Source: Lamellibrachia columna (lineage: Eukaryota > Annelida > Polychaeta > Sabellida > Siboglinidae). Taken from it: DNA of 64,000 bases. A model generated the notes under the pieces. That model did no database searches and was not told the origin of the DNA. It was given only the letters and a program-made list of their open reading frames with translations. Of the stretch, positions 11,651-21,678 are shown one piece after another. Each line of letters starts with the position of its first letter. Position 1 is the first letter of the stretch. The DNA is taken from assembly GCA_963662155.1 (NCBI GenBank), contig OY759263.1, positions 39,085,091-39,149,090 of the forward strand. Direction: 5' to 3'. The position numbers and the translations under genes were made by a program.

Positions 11651-12490
11651 AAGGTACTCGGGAAATGCGCATGATAAATAACACGATTTTCTGTAGTAAT
11701 ATTAGCGCTGTAGATAAAGCGTTGGTTCACACACTGGACATATGCAAATCTGCCCGTCATTTGCGCTTAAATCTAAGCTAGTTTCTGAGAAGAAAAGACC
11801 AAACACTGCGTATGATTATAATATATTTGTTATAATTAACCAAACACTACAAGAAGTACAACACAATTAATTATGAACATTATTGTCAGAATATAGTAAT
11901 ATATAAAAAAACACTACAAGTATTAAATAATATGATTATGAATTATTATTTTAATACCACGCCTGTCGGAGCGCGTTATAGCAGAGAGCTATTGCACTTA
12001 AAGCAATGAGCGAGGTAAGTACAAAAGCATTTGTTAACGCTTTGAAACGAAGTATTTACCACATTCACCTGTATGTTAAGGTACTCGGGAAATACGCGTG
12101 ATAAATAACACGGATTTTTTGTAGTGATATTAGCGCTGTAGTTAAAGCGTTGGTTCGCACACTGGACGTATGCAAGTCTCAACAAGTTTAACGATAAGTC
12201 GGTCATTTGCACTTAAATCTATATACACTAGGTTCTGTGAAGAAAAGAACAAACTCTACGTATGATTATAATATATTTGTTATAACTAAACAAACACTAC
12301 AAAAAGTAGATCACAATTAATTATGAACATAATCGTCAGAATATAGTTGTATAAAGAAACAACACTACAAGTATTACATAATATGATTATGAATTATTAT
12401 TGTAATACCACGCCTTTCAGAGTGCGCTACAGCATAGAGGCATTGCACTTAAAACACTGGGTGAGGTAAATACAAAAACATAGACCAACA
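11650..12490. repeat. Two 420-bp direct duplicates in left TIR
   Basis: About 11655-12040 and 12070-12490 are diverged direct repeats (both contain GTACTCGGGAAAT, GTTATAACTAA-like and ACCACGCCT blocks). A partial third copy lies at 9990-10110. The right arm has the same set at about 25560-26400 and 27640-27760. Non-coding. Confidence 0.8.
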
Positions 12491-12865
12491 AGTGGACGGT
12501 GGAGTCCGGTTGCCTTAGCAACGAACGGGTTGCGGCTAGCGCTGGTATGATCGATGTAACAACCTGCATAGTTGTAAGATCTGCATGCGACACGTATATT
12601 TTATGTTTGTTTTGGTACACTTGCATTGAATAACCAAGTTTAGTTAATTGCGGTACACTCTGATTTGCTAACTGTATATACGAGTGTCATAACATCATGA
12701 CGTTAGCCGTGTGATATTTCTGTCACTTTTTAAACTGTTAAAGTAGTTATAGTGTTCTTGTGACCAAGCAAATCCGGAGGCCATGTGCATGATTGACTTC
12801 CGTTTCCGGTTTATTGAGCACGCGCACAACCTTCTGAGTAGCCTGAACGCCCCTGGCGGCTGTGG

Positions 12866-12880
12866 AGCGCCCCCTGGTGA
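12866..12880 (-). promoter_or_regulatory. CTCF-like motif, left TIR
   Basis: On the minus strand this reads TCACCAGGGGGCGCT, a close match to the conserved bilaterian CTCF core. The mirror site is at 25162-25176 on the plus strand, so the pair points outward. Binding is not shown. Confidence 0.35.
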
Positions 12881-13089
12881 CCGGAGCTAACCCTACCTTT
12901 AACCCCAACCTGTCGACGGCTGTGTAACCCTAGCCTTATGTCGTCTGCGGTGAACCCTGACCTTAACTCCGACCCTAACGGAGTGACCACTACGCAGCGG
13001 TCATTAACATGGTCATTACCAACGATCAAAGGGACTAATAAGGAAACTAGAAACCAACACAACACGGTATGGTACGAGTGCACACGTAT

Positions 13090-13095
13090 TTTATT
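13090..13095 (-). terminator. Poly-A signal of left protease gene
   Basis: AATAAA on the minus strand, about 230 bases past the protease stop. It is conserved at 24947-24952 in the right arm. Confidence 0.5.
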
Positions 13096-13321
13096 GAACA
13101 ACACAAGCAGCACGATGATACAACAAAGGTAGCGTGTAATATCACTACGACTCCTACTATTATGATGATGATGACGTGACTTGCGGATGTTGACCGTCGC
13201 GAGCTTAGGGGTGTATCCACCTCGCAAGAGGATCGAGGGTGATGATGAGGTGACTTACGGATGTTGACCATCACGCCACAGGTCGTGAGCTTAGGAGTGG
13301 TGCGTCCACCCCGCCAGATGC

Positions 13322-13798
13322 TCAATCGATGTACGATGTGCGATAATACAGTCTACCTTGTCGCAGCTGTTTAAGCTGATCAAATACGCGGCAATCGTTA
13401 GCTACTAAATCGGTGCCGAATATGTTGATAAAAGTTCTCATCGGAAAGCCGTTACAACGAAGCAATACAAAAGCTACACAATATTGTCCACAAACGTTAG
13501 ACAGAGGATTCTGAAGGCTCTTGCTATTATGAGTCCACTCGGCACAATGGAAGGTGCGGAATGCCGCGTGTCGTGGCGGCAGAAGGTACGAGCAGAAGTA
13601 ATCGCCGCGTTTGTCGGCATTCAGGTACAGCGCTATCCAATGTTCGCCCGGTTCGTCGCCGTCGTCGGTGTTGCACACGAAGGCCGCAGGCAGAGCGTCT
13701 ATCGTCGTAGGCAGTCCGTCTTTGGGTACGACACCGCGAAAGATCAATCTGGTGCGCGGGTCCATTGCCAGTAGTCTAGCGATCTGCAGGGTGTCCAT
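13322..13798 (-). CDS. Adenain-like maturation cysteine protease (left arm)
   Basis: The 158-codon frame starts MDTLQIARLLAMDPRTR, with the start codon one base after the hexon stop. The start could be four codons earlier, but the right-arm copy begins at the same MDTLQ. The family cleaves capsid precursors. The catalytic His is in GEHWIALY and the nucleophile Cys in VCGQYC. The place where the family normally has its acidic catalytic residue reads DYFCSY, with Cys instead, in both arms. Compared with the right copy it has a few residues deleted near FRTFHCAEW. It is the only arm gene with an uninterrupted frame. Activity is doubtful because of the Cys and the small deletion. Confidence 0.85.
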   Translation of the reverse strand: MDTLQIARLLAMDPRTRLIFRGVVPKDGLPTTIDALPAAFVCNTDDGDEPGEHWIALYLNADKRGDYFCSYLLPPRHAAFRTFHCAEWTHNSKSLQNPLSNVCGQYCVAFVLLRCNGFPMRTFINIFGTDLVANDCRVFDQLKQLRQGRLYYRTSYID

Positions 13799-13799
13799 C

Positions 13800-15105
13800 T
13801 CAGTATTCATAGATGACGTTACGGCTCTTGTCTATTTCCAACACAGACTCGAACTCGGCGTAGGCGATGACATTCACGGTGTTCGGCAGCGGGTCGCGGA
13901 AATGCAGCTCTATGCGCAGGTTGCCCTTTTGTACCAGATGGAAGCAGGGGCCATCGCAATGGTTGGGGGTCAGGTCAAAACCGAAGAAGGTGTAGCCGTG
14001 TCAGTAGTCGCTGTGAGTCAGTCCGTTCCATTCGCCATGCCACATCTTGCCGGTCGAGGAGAACAGAATCGTGTAGCTCCTGACGAAGAGGTCGTCTTCG
14101 AAATTCGGCTGGAAAGGTTTGGAGGGTATCTGTCACCCGTCCACGTACACTGCGTGGAAGCTGATGGTATTGTTCTTGGCGTGAAAAGGATTCTTGGTGT
14201 ACACACCGTTGTACGCATCGTTATCAACGCAGCACAGCACCAGACGTTTCGGCACGGGGCCGAGGAACAGGTTCTCTTGCGTGTACGACCGAGTGCCTGC
14301 GGGAATGGAGTACACCTTACAGTCGACGGACCGCATCGGATACTTGACCGTGCTCTTCTCTAGAGCCTTGATGTGTGCCATCTGCACGGTCGGATTCAAG
14401 GTGGCCTTCTTTGCAAACAAGGTGGCATTGACTATGTTTATTCTGCAATCGAGATTGTTCCCACCAGCCATGAGTGCAAACGCGGACAAAGTGCGTACCA
14501 GTCGTATGTCGACATCGACGCCGTTGATAAAGAATTTATCCTGCAGAAAGAGATCCACGTGGAGACGGCCCATCAGGTCGACGACTCGACTCCGTACGAT
14601 GTTCATTCGTCGAGCCACGAACCCTTCTTTAGCCGCGGGTCCGTCGACTATCTCGACGGCATCCATGTGATTGGCCGTGTCCTTGTGCCACAGCTGACTC
14701 GTCAGTTGCGTGACCTTGACATCGGTACCATAACTTCGCAGCGTCTCTATGTAGGCACGATGCGCATTCGTGTTGGTCGAAGGGGTCACTAGCGTACCGT
14801 TCAGGTAGATGTCGACTTGACTGAACAGTGAATGCAGCCAGTTATTGACTGGACCAACGGGATCGACCTAGTCGAGATAGTCCCCATTGGCTCGTGTCAC
14901 GAGTGTAGTATCGCGTTGGCGAGATCTAGGTAATCATCTCCCTATCCAGGTATCAGGAATTCTATCGGTACACCGAGTCCAGAATGGCCATGGGTTGATG
15001 TTCCACTACATGGCTGTCGAATATGCTGGTCTGAGTGGGGGGTAAGGTAAAGAGATCCAGCTCGGTCTTGACCCCTTCGCACGACTGTCTATGTACGAAA
15101 GCCAT
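13800..15105 (-). pseudogene. Hexon-like major capsid protein (left arm), broken
   Basis: Double jelly-roll major capsid protein of Polintons. The ATG at 15103-15105 is intact (MAFVHRQ...) and overlaps the end of the pVI-like gene. Lesions include a frameshift and deletion at about 14900-14970 relative to the right arm, and two CGA-to-TGA changes giving stops at 14133-14135 and 14001-14003. The right copy keeps CGA at both sites. The carboxyl end (stop at 13800-13802) is intact here, whereas it is frameshifted in the right arm. The middle (14136-14789) is open for over 200 codons. The protease gene follows after one base. Confidence 0.9.
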
Positions 15106-15290
15106 CGTCGTCGAATATGTCGGCCTCACGTTTCTTGGGCGTCTGTCTCTTGCGCCGTCTCGTCGCTGTAGTGACTCCTTTCCTCACAGGCGCGTGTTTT
15201 ATACGTTTATCAGGTCGCACGCCAGGGGTCAAAAGGCCACGCATCTGTTTCTTACCAGCATCTGTGACGCGTCGTTTGGCAGCCTTTTTT
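15089..15290 (-). pseudogene. pVI-like minor capsid protein, C-terminal end only (left arm)
   Basis: The minus strand encodes the basic tail KKKAAKRRVTDAGKK...READIFDDDGFRT in one uninterrupted frame, with stop at 15089-15091 overlapping the hexon ATG. The TIR boundary cuts the gene here, so the amino half is absent. The full gene is at 22618-23033. Confidence 0.8.
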
Positions 15291-15649
15291 TTACCTTTGT
15301 CGTGGTGTTAAAGCCCACAAGTCAATTCCATCGTACTAGCCTCTGGCGCAGCGGTAAACGTTCGTAAGCTAGTGGTCACTGTCGTGGTATTAATAAACCC
15401 ACAAACCACCATATATCGTCATCGTATATATAAGTCTATCATTTCATAGCAGTACAGTACCTTATATATATTTCATACACAACATATGTATTCTATTTAA
15501 TAAAAGTTACAAAAAGGAATGGAACGTGTTGTCATTGTTATATTCCTACGAGTGACACACCTCCATAGTTGAAAGGGAACCCGTAGTCAATGATATTGGA
15601 CATTATTATTCCTATTATCATAGGAACACGTCGTTCAATCATCATCCCG
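15291..15649. other. Unique spacer inside the Polinton
   Basis: Between the left TIR and the CA repeat I see no gene. A TTTAATAAAAG near 15496 could be a poly-A signal, but no upstream plus-strand gene ends here. Confidence 0.4.
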
Positions 15650-15655
15650 CACACA

Positions 15656-15686
<31 letters not shown>

Positions 15687-15687
15687 G

Positions 15688-15755
<68 letters not shown>

Positions 15756-15762
15756 ACCACCA
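15650..15762. repeat. (CA)n microsatellite
   Basis: About 110 bases of CA with one GA interruption, followed by CAC-rich sequence. It sits directly upstream of the PolB promoter. Confidence 0.95.
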
Positions 15763-15797
15763 CCAACACCACCACCACCCTGCACACACAATCACAC

Positions 15798-15833
15798 TAT
15801 ATAGATGTACTGAGGGTCCGTGACCTCTCAGTT
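15798..15833 (+). promoter_or_regulatory. TATA + initiator core promoter of PolB
   Basis: TATATAG at 15798-15804 and an initiator-like CTCAGTT with its A at 15830 are 32 bases apart, the canonical core-promoter spacing. The PolB ATG follows 22 bases downstream at 15852. Confidence 0.55.
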
Positions 15834-15851
15834 GTAGACGCAGTCATCACC

Positions 15852-18800
15852 ATGAAAATACATCTGTGTCGCCACTGTGGACTCGCCCTCGCTACGTATG
15901 CAGAGCTACGACGACACGTGGAGAGTCATTCGACGCCATCTTGGGATATCCACTCGTACTCCGTCGCAGCACCAGCAGTGGTGTCACCTAGCGACCATGC
16001 AAAGAGAGCGAAATACGTGTGTAAATGCAATGCAACGTTCGAGAGATTGGATGATCTACAGCATCACATAAGGTCGGTATGTAATAGTAGTAGTAGTAGT
16101 AGTAGTCGTAGTAGTCGTAGAAAAAACACCACCTCCTACACGTGCACGAAATGCGGACGGAATTTCGAAAGACGTGACAATCTGACCAGACACGCACGAT
16201 CCGCGTGTGCCGACGTCACCGAGCCGCCGTCACCGAAGAGATCAAAAAGGGAAGACACTGCCACACCCCAGCACCCACTCGTCACTGGAGAAGATCTCTT
16301 CGATCCACCTGATCGACTTCCCTTCTCCGACACTCTGTTGAAGGAACTGCTAGATGTCGTTCGAAATCACTGGTCGACCATAAGAACACGCGTATCGAGA
16401 GGACCCCTCCAGTGCAATACGATTAGAGATTACCCACGCTAGACACGACCGTCCTAGAGGCTCCTTTGAAGATCATGTTCCAGGAACAGACCAACGCATT
16501 CAAGATTAACCTCAGTTACGGGCTCGTTCTGAGGAACAAGAACACAGGTTGATACAAGTACTATCATTCCTCATGCAATTGCTGTGGACGAGTCCAGTCT
16601 CATCACCAACAGCAAGGACTTTGATGTCTTTCTCGAACGCATGCGAGAAACCGACGTCTTGCAATGGGCCATCAATCAAAGACCGGATTCTACGTAGGTG
16701 TGCGAACTCGTGACCAATGTCACCTTCTTCACCAACCGCATCATCGATCACCGGTAGGATGTGCACGTGCGACCCCTTTTCCAGTCTACATCAAGAAGAA
16801 CAAAGCCGTCATCGGTCTGGAAATGGAACTCAACCATAACAAGAGGTACATTGATAACCTGTGTCTCTTCCGGTGTCTGGCCCTGCATCGAGTATGCGAT
16901 AGATATCGGTTGGAACCGGCGGTGAAGACGCTTTACGAGGCATGTGATCAAGACGATGTACCCATGGAAGAATTTGCTGGGGTCACGTTGGATGACCTAT
17001 ATCGCGTAGAGACTACGTTCCAAACGAACGTGTGCGTGTACAAACTCGTCAAACCGGATGCAGAAGATGGTAAGTCGACCGTCGAACTGGTCCGTCGATC
17101 GTTATGTCACTACCCCGACACAATATATCTCAACCTTCACGAGACACATTTTTCCTTCATACAGGATGTACGCATGTACTCTCACTCGTATAGATGCCGG
17201 ACGTGCGGTGACTCATTATGGAATAAAGCATATATGCTACGTAGGCACGAGCGCACATGTACGGGAGGTGTGCGTCGAGTCTATCCCGGCGGCGTGTACC
17301 ATTCGCCTCCATCAGTGTTCGAACGTCTGGACGACGAGAACATTCGAGTGTCCGAATCGTTGCAGTACTATCCGTACCGAACCACGTTTGACTTTGAGTT
17401 TTGATTCGATACCGAACAACTTCCGTCGGACAGTGACAAGGTCCACTGGGTTGCGCGTCATGTCGCACTGAGCGTCAGCGTGGCATCCAAGTAAGCAAGT
17501 GAAATGACTCATCACGGATGGAGACACCAATGACCAATTACAAAGCCCCAGTTTTCAACTACGAGAAGTATCTGAAGGCGTACGGATGCGAGGTGACGAA
17601 AGGTCATTTCCCGTATGAGGACATGGACTGTCTGGAGAGGCTCGACGACAGCGTTCTTCCTTCGAAAGAGGCCTTCTTCAGTCGACTGAAGAACGAACTT
17701 ATTTCCGACGAGGATTACGCCAGTTGTCAAGACGCCTGGCGCGACAACGCCATGACGACTTTGCGAGAGGTTCTCGTCTGGTACAACAATATGGACGTGG
17801 TTCCCTTTCTGCAGGCCATCGATAGACAGTTTGCCTTCTACCAACAACGTTGCGTAAGACATGTTCAAGCAAGGTATCAGTGTACCTGGTCTGACCTTGC
17901 TCTACCTGTTCAACGACCTTCCAGAGAAGACCTACTTTACCATCTTCAATGAGAAGAATAAAGATCTTCATCACCTCGTCAAAGATCACGTGGTTGGTGG
18001 AGCTTCGCTCATTTTTCACCGCTTTCACGAGATAGATGTCACCACACTATGTCAAAACGAGTACGGAGAGGCCGCTCGTCCGTGTCGGTCGATCGTCGGG
18101 TACGATGCGAACGCGCTGTACTTGTGGTCACTCATGCAAGACATGCCTATGGAATGGTACACGCGACGACGGGAAGAGAACGACTTCCGGCCCGAATCGG
18201 CGCAGCTGTACGGACAGATGGCTGCGGACTGGTTGACTTGGGAATCCGAACGTTCTGGACGCGCCATACGACATCAGATCAACAGTCGAGAGAAGAGAAT
18301 AGGCAAACTTTTGGTGGATGGGTGGTGCAGCGAGACGAACACTGCGTATCAGTTCCATGGATGTTTTTTACGGACACCCCTGCACCGGTCAAGGGGTGAA
18401 CGCCGTCAACGGGAAACCCATGGCTCAACTGCTCGCCGAGACCCGAAAGAACACCGCCTACACTATTAGGACTTCATCAACAGGTACCTGGAGCGCCCTC
18501 TGTTCCAGTACTGCGAGATGAATACAGATTCCTCACATTTGGCCTTGGCCGCTGAGTCCGTCGACGACCTCGTGACTCCGGAACTACGAGAACATTACTT
18601 CCGACACCGCTCCGAATGGCTGCCGTCCGAATGTTGCGATGAACGTCGGAACGAGTACGTGCACTGTCGACTCGCCAATCGACCGTGGGTCGGCGACGAG
18701 GCGTGCTGTAAGGCGCGCAAGGCGCACGATAAGAGGACACCGGGTCTGTTCAAGGTGGAGTGGTCCGGTGACGGGTTTGTGGGGTTGTGCAGCAAGACAT

Positions 18801-19048
18801 ACTATTGTTTCGGGCACACTGACAAATACAGCACCAAAGGACTGAGCAAACGTCACAACGACATCGACAAGGACGCGTTCCTGGAGGTGCTCAACAACCG
18901 TCGGAGTGGAAGCGGAAAGAACCGCGGGTTCCGGGTGCATCAGTCGATCGTGTTGACGTAGGTGCAGGAATGAACGGCACTCACCTACTTCTACGCCAAA
19001 CGCGTGGTGCACGAGGATGGGGTGAGCACTGATCCGGTGGACGTGTAG
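15852..19048 (+). pseudogene. polB: Protein-primed DNA polymerase B of Polinton, heavily decayed
   Basis: ATG at 15852. Residues 1-196 carry one C2H2 (C6-C9-H22-H26) and two C2HC-type zinc fingers. After a frameshift, about 16434-16580 gives the N-terminal block with NAFKINLSYG. The 16760-17404 segment has NLCLFRCLALH, another zinc finger and the exonuclease start FDFEF, stopped by TGA at 17402-17404. About 17500-17545 joins directly to a later exonuclease block, so the middle of the exonuclease is deleted. Palm motif A (YDANALYLW, 18101-18127) survives. A second deletion near 18470 removes the palm region with motif B. Motif C reads MNTDSS, with Asn where the first catalytic Asp is expected. 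The C-terminal block ends with two in-frame stops (18959, 18971 region) before 19048. It is non-functional. Confidence 0.9.
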
Positions 19049-19086
19049 AAAAGGCGATGCAGTCTGGTCGTCTTTCATAAGTGACC

Positions 19087-19675
19087 ATGGACGCACAATG
19101 GAAACATCCTTTCACGTGCATTGTCGCCGGACCGACGGGATGTGGCAAAATTACTTTCGTGACGCGTATGCTGCGTCACGCTGCTGCGATGGTCGATCCA
19201 CCCCCCGAACAGATCACGTGGTGTTACGGAGAATGGCAAGAGGCTTATGCAAAGATGGACTTAGTCGACGTGCGGTTCGAGGAAGGGTTGCCGAGTGCGA
19301 GCATGTTCGATTCGTCAACGAGGAACCTCATCGTCATAGACGATCTCATGGCAGAAACAGACGAACGGGTCTCGACCTTGTTCACTAAAAAAGTCATCAC
19401 AGGAACACTTCCGTGCTGTATATCGTACAGAACCTGGAGAGTCGTACCATCAGTCTGAACTCTCAGTACATGGTGATGTTCAAGAATCCTCGTGACGTAT
19501 CACTGATGACGCACTTGGCTCGCCAGATGTATCCGGGACGCGCGAAGTTCGTTCAAGAAGCTTTAAAGACGCCACGTCGGTACCGTACGGCTATCTATTG
19601 GTCGATCTCAAACAGGACACGCCCGAGGATAAACGTCTGCGCACGACTATCTTTCCAGACGATGGTGTTCAGTAA
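19087..19675 (+). pseudogene. Polinton packaging ATPase (FtsK/HerA type), frameshifted
   Basis: ATG at 19087 in a good context (GACCATGG). Walker A is GPTGCGKIT: Ile replaces the usual Ser/Thr after the Lys. Walker B is NLIVIDDL (19324-19347). A single-base change in the A-run at 19387-19392 breaks the frame. The following frame continues with SHHRNTS, YIVQNL and SLNSQYMVMFKNPRD, the conserved C-terminal half. Another shift near 19570 is needed to reach the natural end (TIFPDD..., TAA at 19673-19675). The family pumps genomic DNA into capsids. With the Walker A change and frame breaks this copy is probably dead. Confidence 0.88.
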
Positions 19676-19691
19676 GTGTACTTGCCGAAGG

Positions 19692-19699
19692 TATAAAAA
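19692..19699 (+). promoter_or_regulatory. TATA box of small late gene
   Basis: TATAAAAA at 19692-19699 lies 33 bases before a TTCATTC initiator-like sequence (A at 19725). This favours translation from the ATG at 19800 over the one at 19710. Confidence 0.45.
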
Positions 19700-19799
19700 G
19701 ACCGAGTGCATGGATCGTCTCTTCATTCGCATCATTTCTGACCTGGTGAAGAGACACATTTTGTGTATACAAGCTCTGAACAGATACAAGAGCAACAAA

Positions 19800-20102
19800 A
19801 TGAGAAGGGCCATCATCGCCAACGCCGACGCCGATCTGCTGTGTGCACTAGCCGAGTATGCCTACAACATATTAAAAAATAACATTCAATTGAGCGAATT
19901 ACAGAGGCGACGTTTGAGTACATACAGGACAAAATTACGCGAGTTGTCTCAGAGACGAACGCCAGCTGCCTGGAGAAGACGCATCTTACTGCAACAGCAG
20001 GTCGGCGAGGGACAGAGCGGAGGTTTCCTAGCTGCCTTCCTAGCACCGTTGGCAAGTTCGGTCTTTCTACCCTTGCTCCGAGAGGTGCTCCTCAAGAGGT
20101 AG
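19800..20102 (+). CDS. Small basic Polinton late protein (pX-like)
   Basis: 100 codons, MRRAIIANADADLLCALAEY onward. An amphipathic helix region (NILKNNIQLSELQRRRLSTY) is followed by an Arg-rich middle (SQRRTPAAWRRRILLQQQ) and a Gly-Gly-Phe-Leu motif leading into a hydrophobic C-terminus (GGFLAAFLAPLASSVFLPLL). This architecture recurs beside the capsid genes in Polintons and adintoviruses and resembles small adenoviral core proteins; its exact role is unknown. The frame is intact. An upstream in-frame ATG (19710) would add 30 residues but lies before the likely transcription start. Confidence 0.7.
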   Translation: MRRAIIANADADLLCALAEYAYNILKNNIQLSELQRRRLSTYRTKLRELSQRRTPAAWRRRILLQQQVGEGQSGGFLAAFLAPLASSVFLPLLREVLLKR

Positions 20103-20106
20103 AGAC

Positions 20107-20883
20107 ATGGAACACGCGCGCAAGATGGCCTTGGTGGACCCGCGACTGTTGGACACACTTCGTCCACCACCACCACCCCCACCCCCGACGGACACTTTAG
20201 GTAAGAAGGTGCAAGCCCTCGATGACGAGATGATGACCATCCTCAATAGAAAGGACCTCGACGACAGGACCAACGTAACATTGTATAATCAAGTGTGGCA
20301 GCGGTACAACGTCTTGTCCGATAAACACGTCAAGGAACCGGTACGCATGGTCGTGGTGAACGAGTCGGGGGTAGAGGTGGGGGCGGGGGTAGATGGAGCG
20401 GTAGGAGGTCCTATTAGCGGAATAGAGGCCGACGTCGTGCAAGACCATGCAGGCCAAAGCCAGACGTTTGATGGAGCATCTCAAAAGAGATATCGCGTGG
20501 ACCGCTCGTGGCGAACTGATCCACGAGGGCGTGCCTGTTGTCGGAAGTAACGTTGTGGATCTCGTGAATGATCTGTTGCCTAAGAGAAAGACCGATCCAA
20601 CGGGATGGCAGCCATTCGCACGACAACTCCGTGCCATGAACCCATGGAGTTGGTCGGTAACGTCGCCAGGAGAGCCTACATACGTCAGGCGACGACGCCC
20701 ACTCCGTCTCGTCATCGTCGAGCGCCGGCTATTCCTCGCGCTGGTGTGGGTAGTGCACGAAGATCACTCAGTTGGACACCCCTTGCTCGTCGACGCAGTC
20801 AGATGGAACATTCCATACTCACCCCACCCCCGAACCGAAAACGCAAGGCTTTGGCATCATTGGCTAGATGGGAAGACATTTAA
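20107..20883 (+). pseudogene. Conserved Polinton late protein, two frameshifts
   Basis: ATG at 20107, four bases after the previous stop. Frame 1 has a proline run (DTLRPPPPPPPP) then KKVQALDDEMMTILNRKDL and a helical segment with LYNQVWQRY. It shifts near 20450 into a frame with WTARGELIHEGVPVVGSN, DLVNDLL and GWQPFARQLRAMN. It shifts again near 20640 to NEPMELVGN-like sequence and a basic tail ending RKRKALASLARWEDI. These blocks form a protein that recurs in Polinton/adintovirus late regions, with no established function known to me. Two frame breaks make this copy a pseudogene. Confidence 0.7.
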
Positions 20884-21123
20884 GGCAGTGTGCTCCGTCG
20901 TCGTTGCGATACTTTGCGGTGGACTTTACTTACTTGCTGACGCTATCGCCCGAAATCCTATACAACAGTCGCTATTCGGGATATGGTTTCACTTGATTTG
21001 ATTTTCGGTCATTCGTCATCGTTATGAGTGTGTTCTGATGTACGTCAGCGTACTCATCGTCACTCGTCAAGAACCGTGCTGTGGAGTCAACGTCACCACC
21101 GTCAATCCATCGGATCTCTTATA

Positions 21124-21601
21124 ATGGCGCCGAGGAATAAAGAACAGAGGAGGGTCTACTTCGATCCGACAAGGGTGGCAAGTTACGGTGGAGTCGATGC
21201 CTTGCGACGTCACGCACGTGCCGCAGAAAATCGTCGCAGAATGGTTGTCGGAACAGGACGCCTATACCTTACACAAACCAGCGAGACGTCATTTCAGGAG
21301 ACGACGCGTCATCGTGGGTGGTCTACGTCAGCAGTGGCAGGCCGATCTCGTCGATCTGTCGAATTTGAAAAACGAAAACGACAGTATGACCTTTCTCCTC
21401 AGGGTGATCTGCGTCTTCTCGAAAGTGGCCTGGTGTGTTCCTCTGAAGAATAAGTCCGCGGCATCGTTGGTAACGGCGTTGAAAAGCACGTTCACCAACG
21501 GCTGGCAAAAGACGTTGCACACAGGTCAAAGACTCGAATTTGAAGTGGTGGACGGAACCTGCTACGAACCGGAGCTGCAGTTGTCGGTACCTGCCGATTA
21601 A
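21124..21601 (+). pseudogene. int: Polinton integrase, catalytic core deleted
   Basis: ATG at 21124 (MAPRNKEQRR). A frameshift near 21215 leads to the zinc/N-terminal block (LSEQDAYTLHKPARRHFRR) and the first catalytic Asp region (QWQADLVDL), then RVICVFSKVAWCVPLKNKSAASLV. After WQKTLHTGQ the frame jumps straight to a C-terminal chromodomain-like tail (VVDGTCYEPELQ) and stops at 21601. The second Asp and the Glu of the D,D-35-E triad are absent. The enzyme family joins element ends to target DNA and makes 6-bp duplications. This copy cannot do so. Confidence 0.85.
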
Positions 21602-21678
21602 GTGTACCGCTAATCTATGGACGACCCTGTTGAGTAGTTATTTGGGTTACCTGCTCCCCAATCCCACGTTGAAACGCA

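Larger units (their letters stand above)
9583..15290. repeat. Polinton left terminal inverted repeat with genes
   Basis: It is the reverse complement of about 22834-28178. From outside in it holds subterminal motifs, an array of about 42-bp units, two 420-bp duplicates, a CTCF-like motif, the protease gene, the hexon gene and the 3' end of the pVI-like gene. The arms are clearly diverged: I count about 15 amino-acid differences over about 210 aligned hexon residues. They also differ in small indels, so this is not a mirrored assembly duplicate. Confidence 0.9.

Noticed and set aside
13484..14792. Plus-strand frames of 96-250 codons opposite the left hexon and protease
   Set aside because: Antisense shadows of the minus-strand genes, which match known families.
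15590..15823. His/Thr-rich and Cys/Val-rich frames
   Set aside because: Translations of the CA microsatellite.
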